Numbered from the stretch's first letter, positions 10,251 to 19,885 are shown. The stretch: DNA of 64,000 bases from Edaphobacillus lindanitolerans (GCF_900156305.1 NZ_FTPL01000005.1:1-64000), one strand, 5' to 3'. Numbers and translations: made by a program. The notes: generated by a model from the sequence alone, not told the origin.

Positions 10251-11006
10251 TTATATCTTGATGTCGATCTTCGCATGTTCCTTCAGCTTTTCAACCTGCT
10301 GAACCAGTTGTTCCTGCTGTTTTTGCTGTTGAATAGACTGCTCGATCTGTGGTTTCATTTCATCAAGTTTCGGAACTTCCTGACCTGCACCCTTTGCTTG
10401 TTCCGCATATTGATCGTAGGCTTTTTGGATTTCTTCGTCGGAGATTTCACCTGCCGGCACTTCTTTCTCAACATACTGCTGAAATTTAAGGTCTTCGGCG
10501 ATTTGAGTTTTAAGTGATTTCATGTCCATGCCGGATTCTTTAAGAGCGGCTTCGAATTCTTTTTCAGTTTTAAATTGCTTTTTCACTTCGTCCAGCCGCT
10601 GATCAATATCGGATTTTGTAGCCTGATAGCCTTTTTTATCGGCCTCTTGCAGAAGAAGAGTCTGTCCGACCAGGTTGTCGAGGGTTTGTTTTTTTAATTG
10701 CTCTGCCGCTTCTTTGGAAGTGGGGTCTTGTCCCATTTGCTGCATTTGTCCCTGTGATGAAGCCAATGCACCATTGTATTGGTTCCCGAGGATTTCTTGC
10801 TCATTCACGACGGCGACGGTTTTCTTCTCATCGATTTGCTGTGCTTCCAATTTCTTTTGCATGTCTTCCATTTGCTTCTGCTGATCGTTTTCCGCTGTCT
10901 TGGCTTTATCATCATTGTCCGTTCCACTGCTTTTTTCATTACCCCCACAAGCCGCTAAAGCAACAGCCAAAAAGCTGATCATTATAATAGACATCATTTT
11001 TTTCAA
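10251..11006 (-). CDS. SurA N-terminal-type lipoprotein (PrsA-like, without PPIase domain)
   Basis: A predicted lipoprotein of 251 residues. The N-terminus MKKMMSIIM...ALAAC is a lipoprotein signal with lipid-anchor Cys20, followed by a G/E/K-rich linker. Residues about 55-200 resemble the SurA/PrsA N-terminal chaperone domain (VAVVNEQEILGNQYN, LDNLVGQTLLLQEADKKGY). No parvulin rotamase domain is visible, so it is probably a chaperone-only foldase relative. I chose the TTG at 11006 because AAGGAG lies about ten bases upstream; the ATGs at 10997 and 10994 are too distant. It is a single gene bounded by terminators. Confidence 0.8.
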   Translation of the reverse strand: MKKMMSIIMISFLAVALAACGGNEKSSGTDNDDKAKTAENDQQKQMEDMQKKLEAQQIDEKKTVAVVNEQEILGNQYNGALASSQGQMQQMGQDPTSKEAAEQLKKQTLDNLVGQTLLLQEADKKGYQATKSDIDQRLDEVKKQFKTEKEFEAALKESGMDMKSLKTQIAEDLKFQQYVEKEVPAGEISDEEIQKAYDQYAEQAKGAGQEVPKLDEMKPQIEQSIQQQKQQEQLVQQVEKLKEHAKIDIKI

Positions 11007-11546
11007 ACATACCGATCTCCTTCCTTGGAAGTGTCTCATCTAGTGGCATTATAAAGGAAAACCTTTGGAAAAGGGCCGATATGAGCGATTCTTAATTTGA
11101 TTGTAAACAGATTGCAATACCATGAATATCTGTAATGAATCTGACTACGGCGGGATAATTCGCCACCTGCACGGATGTACCCCATGCCAAATCCAGCTGT
11201 AGGTCATTCCGGAGGTTCTGACTTTGAACCGCCGACTTCACTTGGTCAGCAACTCAACTCGCCTTTCATTAATCGAACCGGCCTTTAATAAATTGAGACA
11301 CAGGCAATCGGTGAATCCTCCGGTACCGGGGAAAGAATTGAAGTCTTGATCTGTTTTGAGGAGTCCGTTCTTGCTGCCGCTTGCCTGAGGTTTTAGCCGT
11401 TCGCCAGATGGCTGAAATCTTTTTGTGTAACGGCTGCAAAAAAAGAATGGCAGAGTCATAGAAATGGTTTATATTAGTTTTAATTCATATTCAATGAAGA
11501 CGTATTGGCTGCCGGGATTGTGGAAAAGAGAGGGAACAGGGGACCT
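11007..11546. other. 540-bp intergenic region, no gene recognised
   Basis: A/T-rich stretch between the divergent lipoprotein and TPR genes, presumably holding both promoters. A 73-codon reading frame on the minus strand (11238-11459) has no family-like features or ribosome site. I see no riboswitch or repeat here. Confidence 0.5.
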
Positions 11547-14500
11547 ATGGAGACTACACGGATGATTCAAATGCTTGAAAGCCGGCAGTACACGGAAGCG
11601 CTGGCGCTTTTTTCAGAGTCTCTAAAACAGGAGGGGCTGAGCCGCCTCTCCGATGTCCGGAAATTCATGGACCGTCCGGAAGGGCAGATCCGCGATCTTC
11701 TGAAGATCATGGATACAGCGATGATGGACACCTGGAGCCGGATCGTCGCGCGCTTCAGCCACAGAAGGCTGAACAGCCCGAATACACTGGTCTGGCACTG
11801 CGAGGAACTGATCGATGATCAGAAGGTCGTCGAAGCGGAAATCCTCCTGAAGCGGCTGGAGGAAGACGAGCCGCCGGCAGAAACGGCCGAGAAGCTGTAT
11901 TTCAACTTGGCGGTCCTGCTTGTCCGGATGCGCCGGTTCCATGAGGCGTGCACCTACATGGAGAAATGCGAAAGGATTTCCAAAGAACCCATGAATGTGA
12001 GATGGGCTTACTATTTCCTGCTTAAAGACGACTGGGAAAACGCCATCCGCCTGTTGGAGAGGGGGAAACAGGACAGGGAAGACGGGGTTTACGCCTATCT
12101 CCTGCTCGCCCAGCACTACAGCCTCCGCGGAATGCAGGATGCGGCGGAAGCTTGTGTGGCCGAAGGATTGCAGTCCCATCCGTCCTATCCGAAGCTGCTG
12201 GCCGAGAAGATCCGGATCCTCTATAACGGGAAACGATGGCCGGAAATGAGGGCCGGCATTGCCGAACTTCTCGCGGTTTCGCCTTTTCATGATCTCCGGG
12301 ACATGTGTGATTATTATCAGGCGGTCAGTCTGTATGAGGAAGAACAATGGACAGAACTGGAAGAGCACCTGGCTGCCCATCCTGCCCTGAGAAAAATCCC
12401 CCGCTTCAAGAACTATTCGGGGGATGCGGGAAAACCGTGCAGAATGCTGGTCTACAAGCGGGTCATCCAGAAATATAATTACTGTCTGCCCGCCGGCTCG
12501 GAAATGCTGTTCAGCATGTTCTCAACGGAAATCGGCCAGGACGAGGTGGCGGAGAAGATATTTGAATCTGACGGCTCCCGGGTGTCCCGGGCGATCGATT
12601 TCTTCCGTGAGAACGGTTTCCATTGCGTGCTCTTCCACGGGGATGAAGCGCGTTATAAGCGGCTGATCGACGTGGAGGCGGGTGTCCTGATCACGCTTGA
12701 CTATCCGACGGAGGCCCATGTCCAGTTGCTGGCCGGCTACGATGACCGCCTGGGCGTGTTCTTCATCCAGGATCCGAACCTCGGGGAACCGCATGCCGTC
12801 GAATACTCCGGCCTTGAAAGGGAGTTTGGAAACAACCGGGCTCTCTCGGTGGCGGTTGTGCCTGTTCAGAACCGGGACAAGCTCGCGTTCCTGGATGAAC
12901 AGGAGCATGCGGTGCTCGCACGGATCCTGCATCTGACCGAAAACTGTGACCGGCCGCTGAGCCGCGAGGACACCGAGTTTCTCCGGACCCATCTTGATCG
13001 ACCCGTCGTGTCGGTATACGGGGCCAAATATCTTGCCGGCATGTTGGAAGAAGACGTGCTGACCGAGATGGTCCGCACGGTGGACGGAACGATCTCCGAC
13101 CCGCTCTACCGGGACCTGGCGGTTGCGCTCGCCTATACCCAGGCGGGCAAGGACGGGCTGGCGAACGCCCGCCTGGAAGGGATGTCATCCGGTTCCCGTT
13201 CGGCGGATTACTGGTACCTGAAGGGCCGGGTCAATCTGAATCTGGAAGAGTTCCGGCGTGCGGCCCGGGACTTTGAACAGGCGGTCTTGCTGGAACCCGA
13301 CCGGGCCCATCTCTGGTCCTACCGGGGGCTCGCCCTGTCCGATGCCGGAGAATCGGAAGAGGGGCTGAAATTCTCGGAGATTGCGCTGGATATCCTGGCG
13401 GAAGATGATTTCACCCAGGCCAGCCACGGCCGCATCCTGTTTGATGCCGGACGTTACGGGCAGGCACGGGAATGCTTCACACGGGCGATCCGCCTGAAGA
13501 ACGACCAGCCGCATTTCTGGTATGAACGCGCACGATGCGATATGCAGATTGGCCGGTTCCATCAGGCAGAGAGAGGATTTTCGGTGGCGATCCGCCTCGA
13601 TCCTTCCCATCCTGTTCTGTATAAGCAGCTCGCGGATATCTGGGAATTTGTCCGCGGGGACACGGCTGCGGCTGAATCGGTACTGAAAAGGGGGCTGGCG
13701 GCAACGGAGGAATCCGGCATCCTCCTCGGTGAACTGGGGGAACTGCATGAACGGGCAGGAAACCTGAAGGAAGCCCAAATCTGGTACACCAAGGCATTGG
13801 AGAAAGAGCCTGAGAACCCCATCGCCGCCCTGAACGTGGTCTCCCTTCTGAAAGAAGTAGGGCAGACAGACGCATTCTTCCGGGAGATGGACGGTCTGGA
13901 GGCACGGTTCGGCGAAGACAGTGAGTTCCTGATCAACGGAGGGAAACTGATTTTTGAAGCAGCCGGAGATTCGGGCACGTCAGAGCACCGGGCTGCGCAG
14001 GGGCTTTCCTGGATGGAAAAGGGATTGCACATGGCCGGATCGGCATTGGAGGAAGCGCTTGAACTCTATGTTTCCCTCATCGGGGATACTCCCCACTACA
14101 GAAGGGGAGCGGCGTTTCTCGAGGAACAGCAGGACCGGACAGACGGGGGCATCTTCCTGTGTCATGCCGGCATTCTCCACGAGCAGAATGGGTACCCGGA
14201 GAAAGCGAAAGGGGCCTACGGGCGGGCGCTGGAGCGGAAAGAGGAGGTCCAGCCGCTGTACCTGCTCGGGGAACTCCATGTCAAAATGGAGGACATGGAG
14301 AAGGCAGCATCTTATTATGAGCGCGTCCTCCGCCTGAATCCGTCTCATGGGCCGGCGCTTCTGGATCTCGCCGGCATCTTCCGCGAGCGGGGGGAGGATG
14401 ACAAGGCGCTTGAGCTCTTGCTGAAAGCCTTCAGGCTCAACCCCCGTGCCGTGGATGTGGAGGCGGCTGCCGAGCTCATGGACCGGGCGCAGCTCGAACA

Positions 14501-15740
14501 CTTTTTGGAAGAGTTCCAATCACTGGACAAGAAAGGGAATGGCGCCGATTTCCTGTACAGCCGGATGGCGGTCCTCCACGGAAAACTCGGCTCCCCGGAG
14601 AAAGAGGACGAATACTTGGCCAAGGCCCTTAAAGCATCCCCGGAATCCCCGGAACTCCTCCACCAGCAGGCAAAGGCAATGTACCGTCGGGGTGAAGCGA
14701 AATCGGCCCGGAAGCTTCTGCTCGGACTGATGGAGGCCCACTATGATGACCGGGAGTACTATGACACGCTCATCGGGTTCCTCGGGAAATCCGCAGGCAA
14801 GATCAAGCCATCCCTGGACGGTCTGAAGCTGTCCAGGGAAGAAAAGAGCCGCGCCTTCATGTACGGGGCCGCAGCATTTGAAAAGGCGCTGCAGCCCACG
14901 CTGGAGGCGCACAGTCAGCGGGAGGAAAAAGGGCTGATCCGGAAGCTGAAGAACCTCACCCATGTCACCATCCAGATCGGTGTCCTGGTCGATTTATATG
15001 AATCGGCGATCAAGTGCGACCGGGAAAACATGGAGGCCGCCGTTTGGCTGGCCGATTTCTATATGGCCGTCTCCCTGCCCGAAGATGCCATCAAGACGCT
15101 TGTACAAACGCTCGGCCGACACTGGGATGACGAGATTGCGTATCGGCTTGCGTTGCTGTATATCAATGAGCGGGAACCCTTCAGCGAGAGAAAGCAGGCC
15201 ATCCATATACAAAAGGCACAAGAGCTGCTGGAGAACCTGATGAACAGGCGCAACGATCCTGCAGATCTGCATCTGCTCGGTTACTCGCTTTTCCTTCAGG
15301 GAAGCTGGCCCGAGGCGGAAACGGCATTTCTGCAATGTCTGGAAGTAGAGCCGGAAATCGAAAACGGCTTCTTGCTGCTCGGAAAAACATATGCCGAGAT
15401 GGAAAGGTACCGTGATGCGGAGCAGGCCATGAGAAAGGCGGTGGAACTGTTTCCGGACGACCCTGAAGGATGGGATGAGCTGGGCATCCTGTTCGGGAGG
15501 CAGGGCAAAAATGAAGAGGCACTGCGATATGCCGAACATGCCTTGGAGGCAGATCCCGCCCATCTGTTCGCCCGGTACAACCGGGCCTGCTATCTGTCGC
15601 AGCTCGGCCGGTTTGAAGAATGCGTACAAGAGCTGGAAAAGGTATTTGAACTGGATGAGGATGGCTTCTTCATTGAACTTGCCGGCGGGGACGAAGATCT
15701 GGATCCCCTCAGGCAGTCGGGTTATTTCGCCCATGCCTGA
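11547..15740 (+). CDS. giant TPR protein with an embedded C39-like papain-fold domain
   Basis: Cytosolic product of 1397 residues with no signal peptide or membrane helix. The first 290 residues and the region from about 510 to the end are tetratricopeptide arrays (for example YWYLKGRVNLNLEEFRRAARDFEQAVLLEPD). Between them, about 300-440, is a domain like the C39-like peptidases: Cys313 in YNYCLPAGSEML, His391 in AHVQLLAGYDD and Asp409 in FIQDPNLGEP, in the order and context of the C39 Cys-His-Asp triad. Function is not known; it may process or bind a peptide while the TPRs hold partners. I chose the ATG at 11547, behind AGGGG; the frame extends to a TTG at 11505. It is transcribed alone. Confidence 0.8.
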   Translation: METTRMIQMLESRQYTEALALFSESLKQEGLSRLSDVRKFMDRPEGQIRDLLKIMDTAMMDTWSRIVARFSHRRLNSPNTLVWHCEELIDDQKVVEAEILLKRLEEDEPPAETAEKLYFNLAVLLVRMRRFHEACTYMEKCERISKEPMNVRWAYYFLLKDDWENAIRLLERGKQDREDGVYAYLLLAQHYSLRGMQDAAEACVAEGLQSHPSYPKLLAEKIRILYNGKRWPEMRAGIAELLAVSPFHDLRDMCDYYQAVSLYEEEQWTELEEHLAAHPALRKIPRFKNYSGDAGKPCRMLVYKRVIQKYNYCLPAGSEMLFSMFSTEIGQDEVAEKIFESDGSRVSRAIDFFRENGFHCVLFHGDEARYKRLIDVEAGVLITLDYPTEAHVQLLAGYDDRLGVFFIQDPNLGEPHAVEYSGLEREFGNNRALSVAVVPVQNRDKLAFLDEQEHAVLARILHLTENCDRPLSREDTEFLRTHLDRPVVSVYGAKYLAGMLEEDVLTEMVRTVDGTISDPLYRDLAVALAYTQAGKDGLANARLEGMSSGSRSADYWYLKGRVNLNLEEFRRAARDFEQAVLLEPDRAHLWSYRGLALSDAGESEEGLKFSEIALDILAEDDFTQASHGRILFDAGRYGQARECFTRAIRLKNDQPHFWYERARCDMQIGRFHQAERGFSVAIRLDPSHPVLYKQLADIWEFVRGDTAAAESVLKRGLAATEESGILLGELGELHERAGNLKEAQIWYTKALEKEPENPIAALNVVSLLKEVGQTDAFFREMDGLEARFGEDSEFLINGGKLIFEAAGDSGTSEHRAAQGLSWMEKGLHMAGSALEEALELYVSLIGDTPHYRRGAAFLEEQQDRTDGGIFLCHAGILHEQNGYPEKAKGAYGRALERKEEVQPLYLLGELHVKMEDMEKAASYYERVLRLNPSHGPALLDLAGIFRERGEDDKALELLLKAFRLNPRAVDVEAAAELMDRAQLEHFLEEFQSLDKKGNGADFLYSRMAVLHGKLGSPEKEDEYLAKALKASPESPELLHQQAKAMYRRGEAKSARKLLLGLMEAHYDDREYYDTLIGFLGKSAGKIKPSLDGLKLSREEKSRAFMYGAAAFEKALQPTLEAHSQREEKGLIRKLKNLTHVTIQIGVLVDLYESAIKCDRENMEAAVWLADFYMAVSLPEDAIKTLVQTLGRHWDDEIAYRLALLYINEREPFSERKQAIHIQKAQELLENLMNRRNDPADLHLLGYSLFLQGSWPEAETAFLQCLEVEPEIENGFLLLGKTYAEMERYRDAEQAMRKAVELFPDDPEGWDELGILFGRQGKNEEALRYAEHALEADPAHLFARYNRACYLSQLGRFEECVQELEKVFELDEDGFFIELAGGDEDLDPLRQSGYFAHA

Positions 15741-15754
15741 ATAAATGAGCAATC

Positions 15755-15791
15755 AAAAAAGCCCCTCCTCCATGCGATATGGAGGAGGGGC
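15755..15791 (-). terminator. terminator of the YkvI-like gene
   Basis: A 13-bp perfect stem (GCCCCTCCTCCAT / ATGGAGGAGGGGC, 15761-15791). Six A precede it on the plus strand, which become a U-run in the minus-strand transcript. Confidence 0.88.
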
Positions 15792-15808
15792 CTCTTCGGA
15801 GTTCAGCT

Positions 15809-16861
15809 TTATTTCCCTTCCCGTTTCAGCTTGAACGGTGCGTAGATGAGGGCCACCATCAGGAACAGCCCCAGATAGCCGATCAGCGAATAAAACTTGG
15901 AAACCAGCGTGGTGAAGCCGACAAAGCTCAGGACGAATCCGGTGGCCACGGTGATGATCGTCGCCGTATGGGCTTTTTTCGTATCCATTTCAAAGAATCT
16001 GGCGACAAATCCGTAGAACATGCCAAGCGCCGTATTGAAAATCATCCCGAACAGGACGATGGACATCAGGATCGCCAGGACGGGTGAGATGTCCTCCACA
16101 ATCTTCAGCAGCGGCAGGTCATACGACGCCACTTCTTCGATCTTGGCGAAGATGGCGAGGTGGGACAGGACGATCATCACGCCGATGGCAAGCCCGCCGA
16201 GCAGGCCGCCGAAGCCCGCGATCCGCGGATTCTTTTCCGATCCCCCTGTCACCAACGCCATTCCGGCACCGAGCGCAATATTGAAGGAGACATAGTTGAT
16301 CGCAGAGACAAACCAGTTCGGAAACGACTTTTCCTGACTTTCCGCGACCGGGTTCAGTGCTGCAAAAGATGCGTCCATCGTGCTCAGGCTGTACACCGAA
16401 ATGATGACGATGAACACGAGGAGGAACGGTGTGATGCTCGCAATCACCGCGATCACCTTATCAATCTTGAGCATCATGGCAAGGACGACAAGGACCGACA
16501 TGATGATGCTGCCGACAAAAACAGGCAGTCCGAATTGCTGATTGACCGTCGCACCCGCACCCGCGATCATCACGACGCCGACGCCGAACAGGGTGAAGAT
16601 GATGATCGCATCCACGATCACGCCGAGATAGCGTCCGCTGATCGCATAGATGGCGGATTTATGCGAATCTGCTTTCAGCCGGCTTCCGATATTCGTCAGG
16701 ATCATGCCGAGATAGGCAAACAGCGCAGTCGCGACAACCGCTGCAATCGTCCCTTTGTAGCCAAAGCTGGTAAAGTACTGCAAAACCTCTTGTCCCGATG
16801 CAAAGCCTGCACCGACAATGACGCCGACAAAAGCTCCGGCGATTTTTAAAATCCTTAGCAT
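15809..16861 (-). CDS. YkvI-family membrane transporter
   Basis: A 350-residue integral membrane protein with about ten hydrophobic helices. It starts MLRILKIAGAFVGVIVGAGFASGQEVLQYF; the GAGFASGQE segment in the first helix pair is the signature of the YkvI group, distantly related to LeuT-fold and branched-chain amino-acid carriers. The substrate is not known. The start at 16861 follows GGGGATTTA, and the upstream extension to 17068 has no membrane-protein character. It is convergent with the TPR gene, with its own terminator. Confidence 0.82.
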   Translation of the reverse strand: MLRILKIAGAFVGVIVGAGFASGQEVLQYFTSFGYKGTIAAVVATALFAYLGMILTNIGSRLKADSHKSAIYAISGRYLGVIVDAIIIFTLFGVGVVMIAGAGATVNQQFGLPVFVGSIIMSVLVVLAMMLKIDKVIAVIASITPFLLVFIVIISVYSLSTMDASFAALNPVAESQEKSFPNWFVSAINYVSFNIALGAGMALVTGGSEKNPRIAGFGGLLGGLAIGVMIVLSHLAIFAKIEEVASYDLPLLKIVEDISPVLAILMSIVLFGMIFNTALGMFYGFVARFFEMDTKKAHTATIITVATGFVLSFVGFTTLVSKFYSLIGYLGLFLMVALIYAPFKLKREGK

Positions 16862-17183
16862 CTTAAATCCCCATTTAACTGATTGATGTATGATCCGACG
16901 GATGGATCTCTTATCATAGTGTAACAATGAACAGCAACATTCCAATAGTTCAAATCTCTCAATCTTCATCAAATCGGTGCGGCCGTTGCATCCGGAGCAC
17001 TTTGGACCAACCTCCAAAGTGGATGGATGCACAAAGCTGCAGGCGAGGGAAAGGACGAAGTTCAACACTGAATATCATTGTCTTCCTGATTTGCCAAGGT
17101 TCAGGAATAGCGGGCTGATGCATAGCATAGAAAGGGCGGCCATCCGGTGCTGTCGCCTCCAGACTTTAATTAGGAGTGACCAA
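16862..17183. other. intergenic region upstream of hpaB, nothing recognised
   Basis: About 320 bp between divergent genes. Open frames here are short and without family features. Presumably contains both promoters; I could not define either. Confidence 0.45.
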
Positions 17184-18635
17184 GTGGGAGCCATCAACGG
17201 GAAGGCGTATATTGAGCGAATAGACAGCCTGGACAATGAAATCTGGCTCGACGGCAAAAGAGTGGAAGGGCCGATTTCCAGTCATCCTGTCTTCAAGGGA
17301 ATCATCCAGGAAAAAGCGGCTCTCTACGACATGCAACTCGATCCCCGGTACAAAGATAAGATGACGTTTCGTTCGCCTGAAACGGGTGAGCCGATCGGTC
17401 TGTCGTATATGCAGCCAAAAAGCATGGAAGATCTGAAAAAAAGACGGGAAATGATGGAACACTGGGCTACCCGAAGCTTTGGGATGATGGGAAGAAGTCC
17501 TGATTATTTGAATTCTGTCTTAATGAGCTTTGCTTCTTGCGCGGGCTTTTTGGAGGGAAAGGAAAATAGTTATCCGCAAAATCTTGTCGCGTTTTATAAA
17601 ATGGCCAGAGAAAAGGACTTATCGTTCACCCATACATTCGTCAGCCCGCAGATAAACCGTTCTCAAATCTATGTCGAAACGAGCAAAGAACCCATCGCAG
17701 CGAAAGTGGTGGATGTGAATCCGGACGGGATTGTCATCAAAGGTGCACGTTTACTTGCCACGCAGGGCGGATTGACCGATGAGGTCCTGGTTTTTAGTGT
17801 CGGCAAATTTCTATTCAATGAAGACGAGGCATTTGCATTCTCGATCCCGTCGAATACGAAGGGGTTGAAATTCATTTGCCGGGACACATTTATCGGAGGT
17901 GCCTCGCCGTTCAATCATCCCTTAAGCTCGCGATACGAGGAAATGGATTCTGTTGTCGTTTTCGACAATGTTTTGGTCCCTTGGGACCGGGTGTTCTATT
18001 ACAATGATGGTGAAGTGGCCGAAGAATTCATCAAGCAAAGTTCTTTTCACGCATTTGCCAAGCATCAAGTCGTGACGAGGCAAATTGTGAAGACCGAATT
18101 TATTTTAGGGATCGCCCAGTTATTGACCGAAACCATCAAGGTGAATGGCTACCAGCATATACAGGAAAAAGTTTCAGAGATCATTGTAGGCCTGGAAACC
18201 ATGAAGGCATTGCTCGAGAAGGCGGAAAATCATGCGTCCACAGATAAGCATGGAGTGATGCGTCCCGATGTGATCCCCCTGAACACAGCCAGTGCGGTGT
18301 ACCCAAAATTGTATCCCCGCTTTACAGAAATCATCCAGATCATCGGTGCCAGCGGAATGATTACGATTCCGACGGAAAACGCCTTCCAATCCAGCATTCG
18401 GTCAGATCTGGATCAGTACCTTCAAGGCGCCACGAAGTCCGCAGAAGATCGGGTAAAGATTTTCCGGCTGGCATGGGATTTGACGATGAGTTCTTTCGGC
18501 ATGCGGGGAATGCAATATGAGCGGTATTTTTTTGGTGATCCGATCCGGATTGCCAGTATTTTATACGATGAATATCCTAAAGAGCCGTATGTAAAGGCCG
18601 TCAAGGAATTCCTGCAGCTCAAAGAGGATCAGTAA
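17184..18635 (+). CDS. hpaB: 4-hydroxyphenylacetate 3-monooxygenase-type oxygenase (HpaB/YoaI family)
   Basis: FADH2-dependent aromatic hydroxylase of the HpaB family, which ortho-hydroxylates phenolic substrates using reduced flavin from a partner reductase. The 483-residue product starts VGAINGKAYIERIDSLDNEIWLDGKRV and has ARLLATQGGLTDEVLVF and DNVLVPWDRVFYY, typical of the acyl-CoA-dehydrogenase-like fold of this family. Its size matches B. subtilis YoaI. The GTG at 17184 follows TAGGAGTG with good spacing. No HpaC-type reductase lies next to it. The gene 26 bp downstream is of unknown function. The exact phenolic substrate is not known. Confidence 0.88.
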   Translation: MGAINGKAYIERIDSLDNEIWLDGKRVEGPISSHPVFKGIIQEKAALYDMQLDPRYKDKMTFRSPETGEPIGLSYMQPKSMEDLKKRREMMEHWATRSFGMMGRSPDYLNSVLMSFASCAGFLEGKENSYPQNLVAFYKMAREKDLSFTHTFVSPQINRSQIYVETSKEPIAAKVVDVNPDGIVIKGARLLATQGGLTDEVLVFSVGKFLFNEDEAFAFSIPSNTKGLKFICRDTFIGGASPFNHPLSSRYEEMDSVVVFDNVLVPWDRVFYYNDGEVAEEFIKQSSFHAFAKHQVVTRQIVKTEFILGIAQLLTETIKVNGYQHIQEKVSEIIVGLETMKALLEKAENHASTDKHGVMRPDVIPLNTASAVYPKLYPRFTEIIQIIGASGMITIPTENAFQSSIRSDLDQYLQGATKSAEDRVKIFRLAWDLTMSSFGMRGMQYERYFFGDPIRIASILYDEYPKEPYVKAVKEFLQLKEDQ

Positions 18636-18661
18636 TCCATTATGGTTTTTGGAGGGACGGC

Positions 18662-19165
18662 ATGACCAATTTTTATTCGTTTCATGGAACGGTCACTGCG
18701 ATCAGTGACTTTGGCATTGGCCAGAGTCGTGAAAGTGAAGGCTGCTATCAACTGTTCACCGTTGAGAATGATTCCGGTTTGATCGTGAACTTCGTCGTCT
18801 CGCCTTCCACTTATTTCGTGAATCATGAAATCGTCCGTGTGGGGGACCGGGTAACCGGTTATTATGACGGGGATTTACCGGTGATCCTGATTTATCCGCC
18901 GCAATATCATGCGCTTGTCATGGTGAAAGATGACCCGGCACAAAACGTGAAAGTGGATCACTTCGACAATCAATTGGTGAGCAGCGATCAAATGCTGAAA
19001 CTCAATTTATCCCCTACGACCGAATTGTTATCAACAAATGGGCAGCTCTTTACAAAGTATCCGGCAAACCGTGATTTGATCGTGCAGTATGGACCGTCCA
19101 CGAGAAGCATCCCCGCCCAGACGGTCCCGTACCGCATCATTGTCTTATGTTCGGCACATCTATAG
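18662..19165 (+). CDS. hypothetical protein downstream of hpaB
   Basis: A 167-residue soluble protein I cannot assign. It starts MTNFYSFHGTVTAISDF behind a GGAGGG ribosome site, 26 bp after hpaB, so it is probably co-transcribed. The first 85 residues look like a small beta-barrel (alternating hydrophobic strands, VRVGDRVTGYYDG). The end has a repeat-like RSIPAQTVPYRIIVLC stretch. No signal peptide, metal motif or membrane segment is visible. It does not resemble a flavin reductase. It could be truncated at the 3' end, as the stop follows the last strand almost directly. Confidence 0.65.
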   Translation: MTNFYSFHGTVTAISDFGIGQSRESEGCYQLFTVENDSGLIVNFVVSPSTYFVNHEIVRVGDRVTGYYDGDLPVILIYPPQYHALVMVKDDPAQNVKVDHFDNQLVSSDQMLKLNLSPTTELLSTNGQLFTKYPANRDLIVQYGPSTRSIPAQTVPYRIIVLCSAHL

Positions 19166-19541
19166 CCAAGTCATCGGCTGCTGGCGGCAGCCGCCCAAAC
19201 CGGGTCTTTCACCAGTGCCGGAAGCTGATGAAGGACCTTGTTCAATCGTTTGGAATGTCGGTCATGAACTTGTCATGGAGGAATTCTTCAAACAGGGTCT
19301 ACATATAAACATTTTGACTTTTCCGGAAAGCACTTGTACGAAGGACATAACAATCTGAACGTCAGGAGGACCATTAAAAATGACACACGCCATGAAACGC
19401 TGGATCCTATCTTTTTAACCAGTAACTGAATAAGGTTACAGGCTCTGTATATGATTGCAGGGTAAACGGGATCAGTCTGTTCATTTTTCAATGGTCTTCA
19501 TTCGAAAAATCAATGATGCAAAATGGAGAAAGGGGATTGGA
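19166..19541. other. intergenic region, no gene recognised
   Basis: About 375 bp with only short, unconvincing frames on both strands. Some codon-like stretches at 19190-19300 may be gene remnants, but I cannot support this. The promoter of the ABC-F leader should lie in its distal part; no clear -35/-10 pair was found. Confidence 0.4.
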
Positions 19542-19595
19542 ATGCCTTTCTTCTTTTTGTGCGCTCCTTTCCAACAGGATGATGTTGGGGCATAG
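19542..19595 (+). CDS. putative leader peptide 1 of the ABC-F gene
   Basis: A 17-codon open frame (MPFFFLCAPFQQDDVGA) with the ribosome site GAAAGGGGA just upstream. It ends 36 bp before a terminator hairpin. Its place and the Phe/Leu-rich start fit a regulatory peptide whose translation reports on ribosome function. That role is inference. Confidence 0.5.
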   Translation: MPFFFLCAPFQQDDVGA

Positions 19596-19630
19596 ATCAA
19601 TTCAATCAAATAGGGATTCCCTTTTACTCC

Positions 19631-19666
19631 AGATCACAGCGGGACCGACTGTGGTCTTTTTTGTTT
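19631..19666 (+). terminator. attenuator-type terminator in the ABC-F leader
   Basis: A 9-bp stem (AGATCACAG / CTGTGGTCT, one G-U pair) is followed by T6 G T5. It lies about 220 bp upstream of the ABC-F start codon with no complete long gene before it, as expected for a transcription attenuator. Confidence 0.75.
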
Positions 19667-19782
19667 TTGAAAGGCAGGTGCATTGATCCATGCCGCGGGT
19701 GTGGCTGCGCTGTTTTCGGTTATGGGCATTTTAATCTTGATAAACGGGGTAGTTGCAGCGAAAACCGAATAGGAGGAAAAGC

Positions 19783-19809
19783 ATGATGCAGATATTATTG
19801 TTCTTTTGA
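19783..19809 (+). CDS. putative leader peptide 2 of the ABC-F gene
   Basis: Eight codons plus stop (MMQILLFF) behind a near-perfect AGGAGG ribosome site. The stop codon overlaps the first arm of a hairpin series leading to the ABC-F start. The arrangement resembles erm-type translational attenuators. Confidence 0.5.
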   Translation: MMQILLFF

Positions 19810-19878
19810 TACGGGCTTGTTCCAGAAGCTCGTATCGATGGGTGGCTATCGATACGAAATGAACAAATTTCGGGAGGT
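19808..19878 (+). promoter_or_regulatory. competing hairpins in front of the ABC-F ribosome site
   Basis: Three pairings can be read. Arm 1 (19808-19818) pairs with arm 2 (19826-19836), 11 bp with one G-U. The overlapping arm CGTATCGAT (19831-19839) pairs perfectly with ATCGATACG (19848-19856). CGAAAT (19855-19860) pairs with ATTTCG (19867-19872), directly before the GGAGG. The first two exclude each other, and the second and third overlap by two bases. Confidence 0.6.
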
Positions 19879-19885
19879 AGCGAAG

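Noticed and set aside
11238-11459. 73-codon gene on the minus strand between the lipoprotein and TPR genes
   Set aside because: No ribosome site, no membrane or domain character, and unrelated composition.
19166-19380. Gene remnant after the hypothetical protein
   Set aside because: Some codon-like stretches in different frames, but no family resemblance I could defend.
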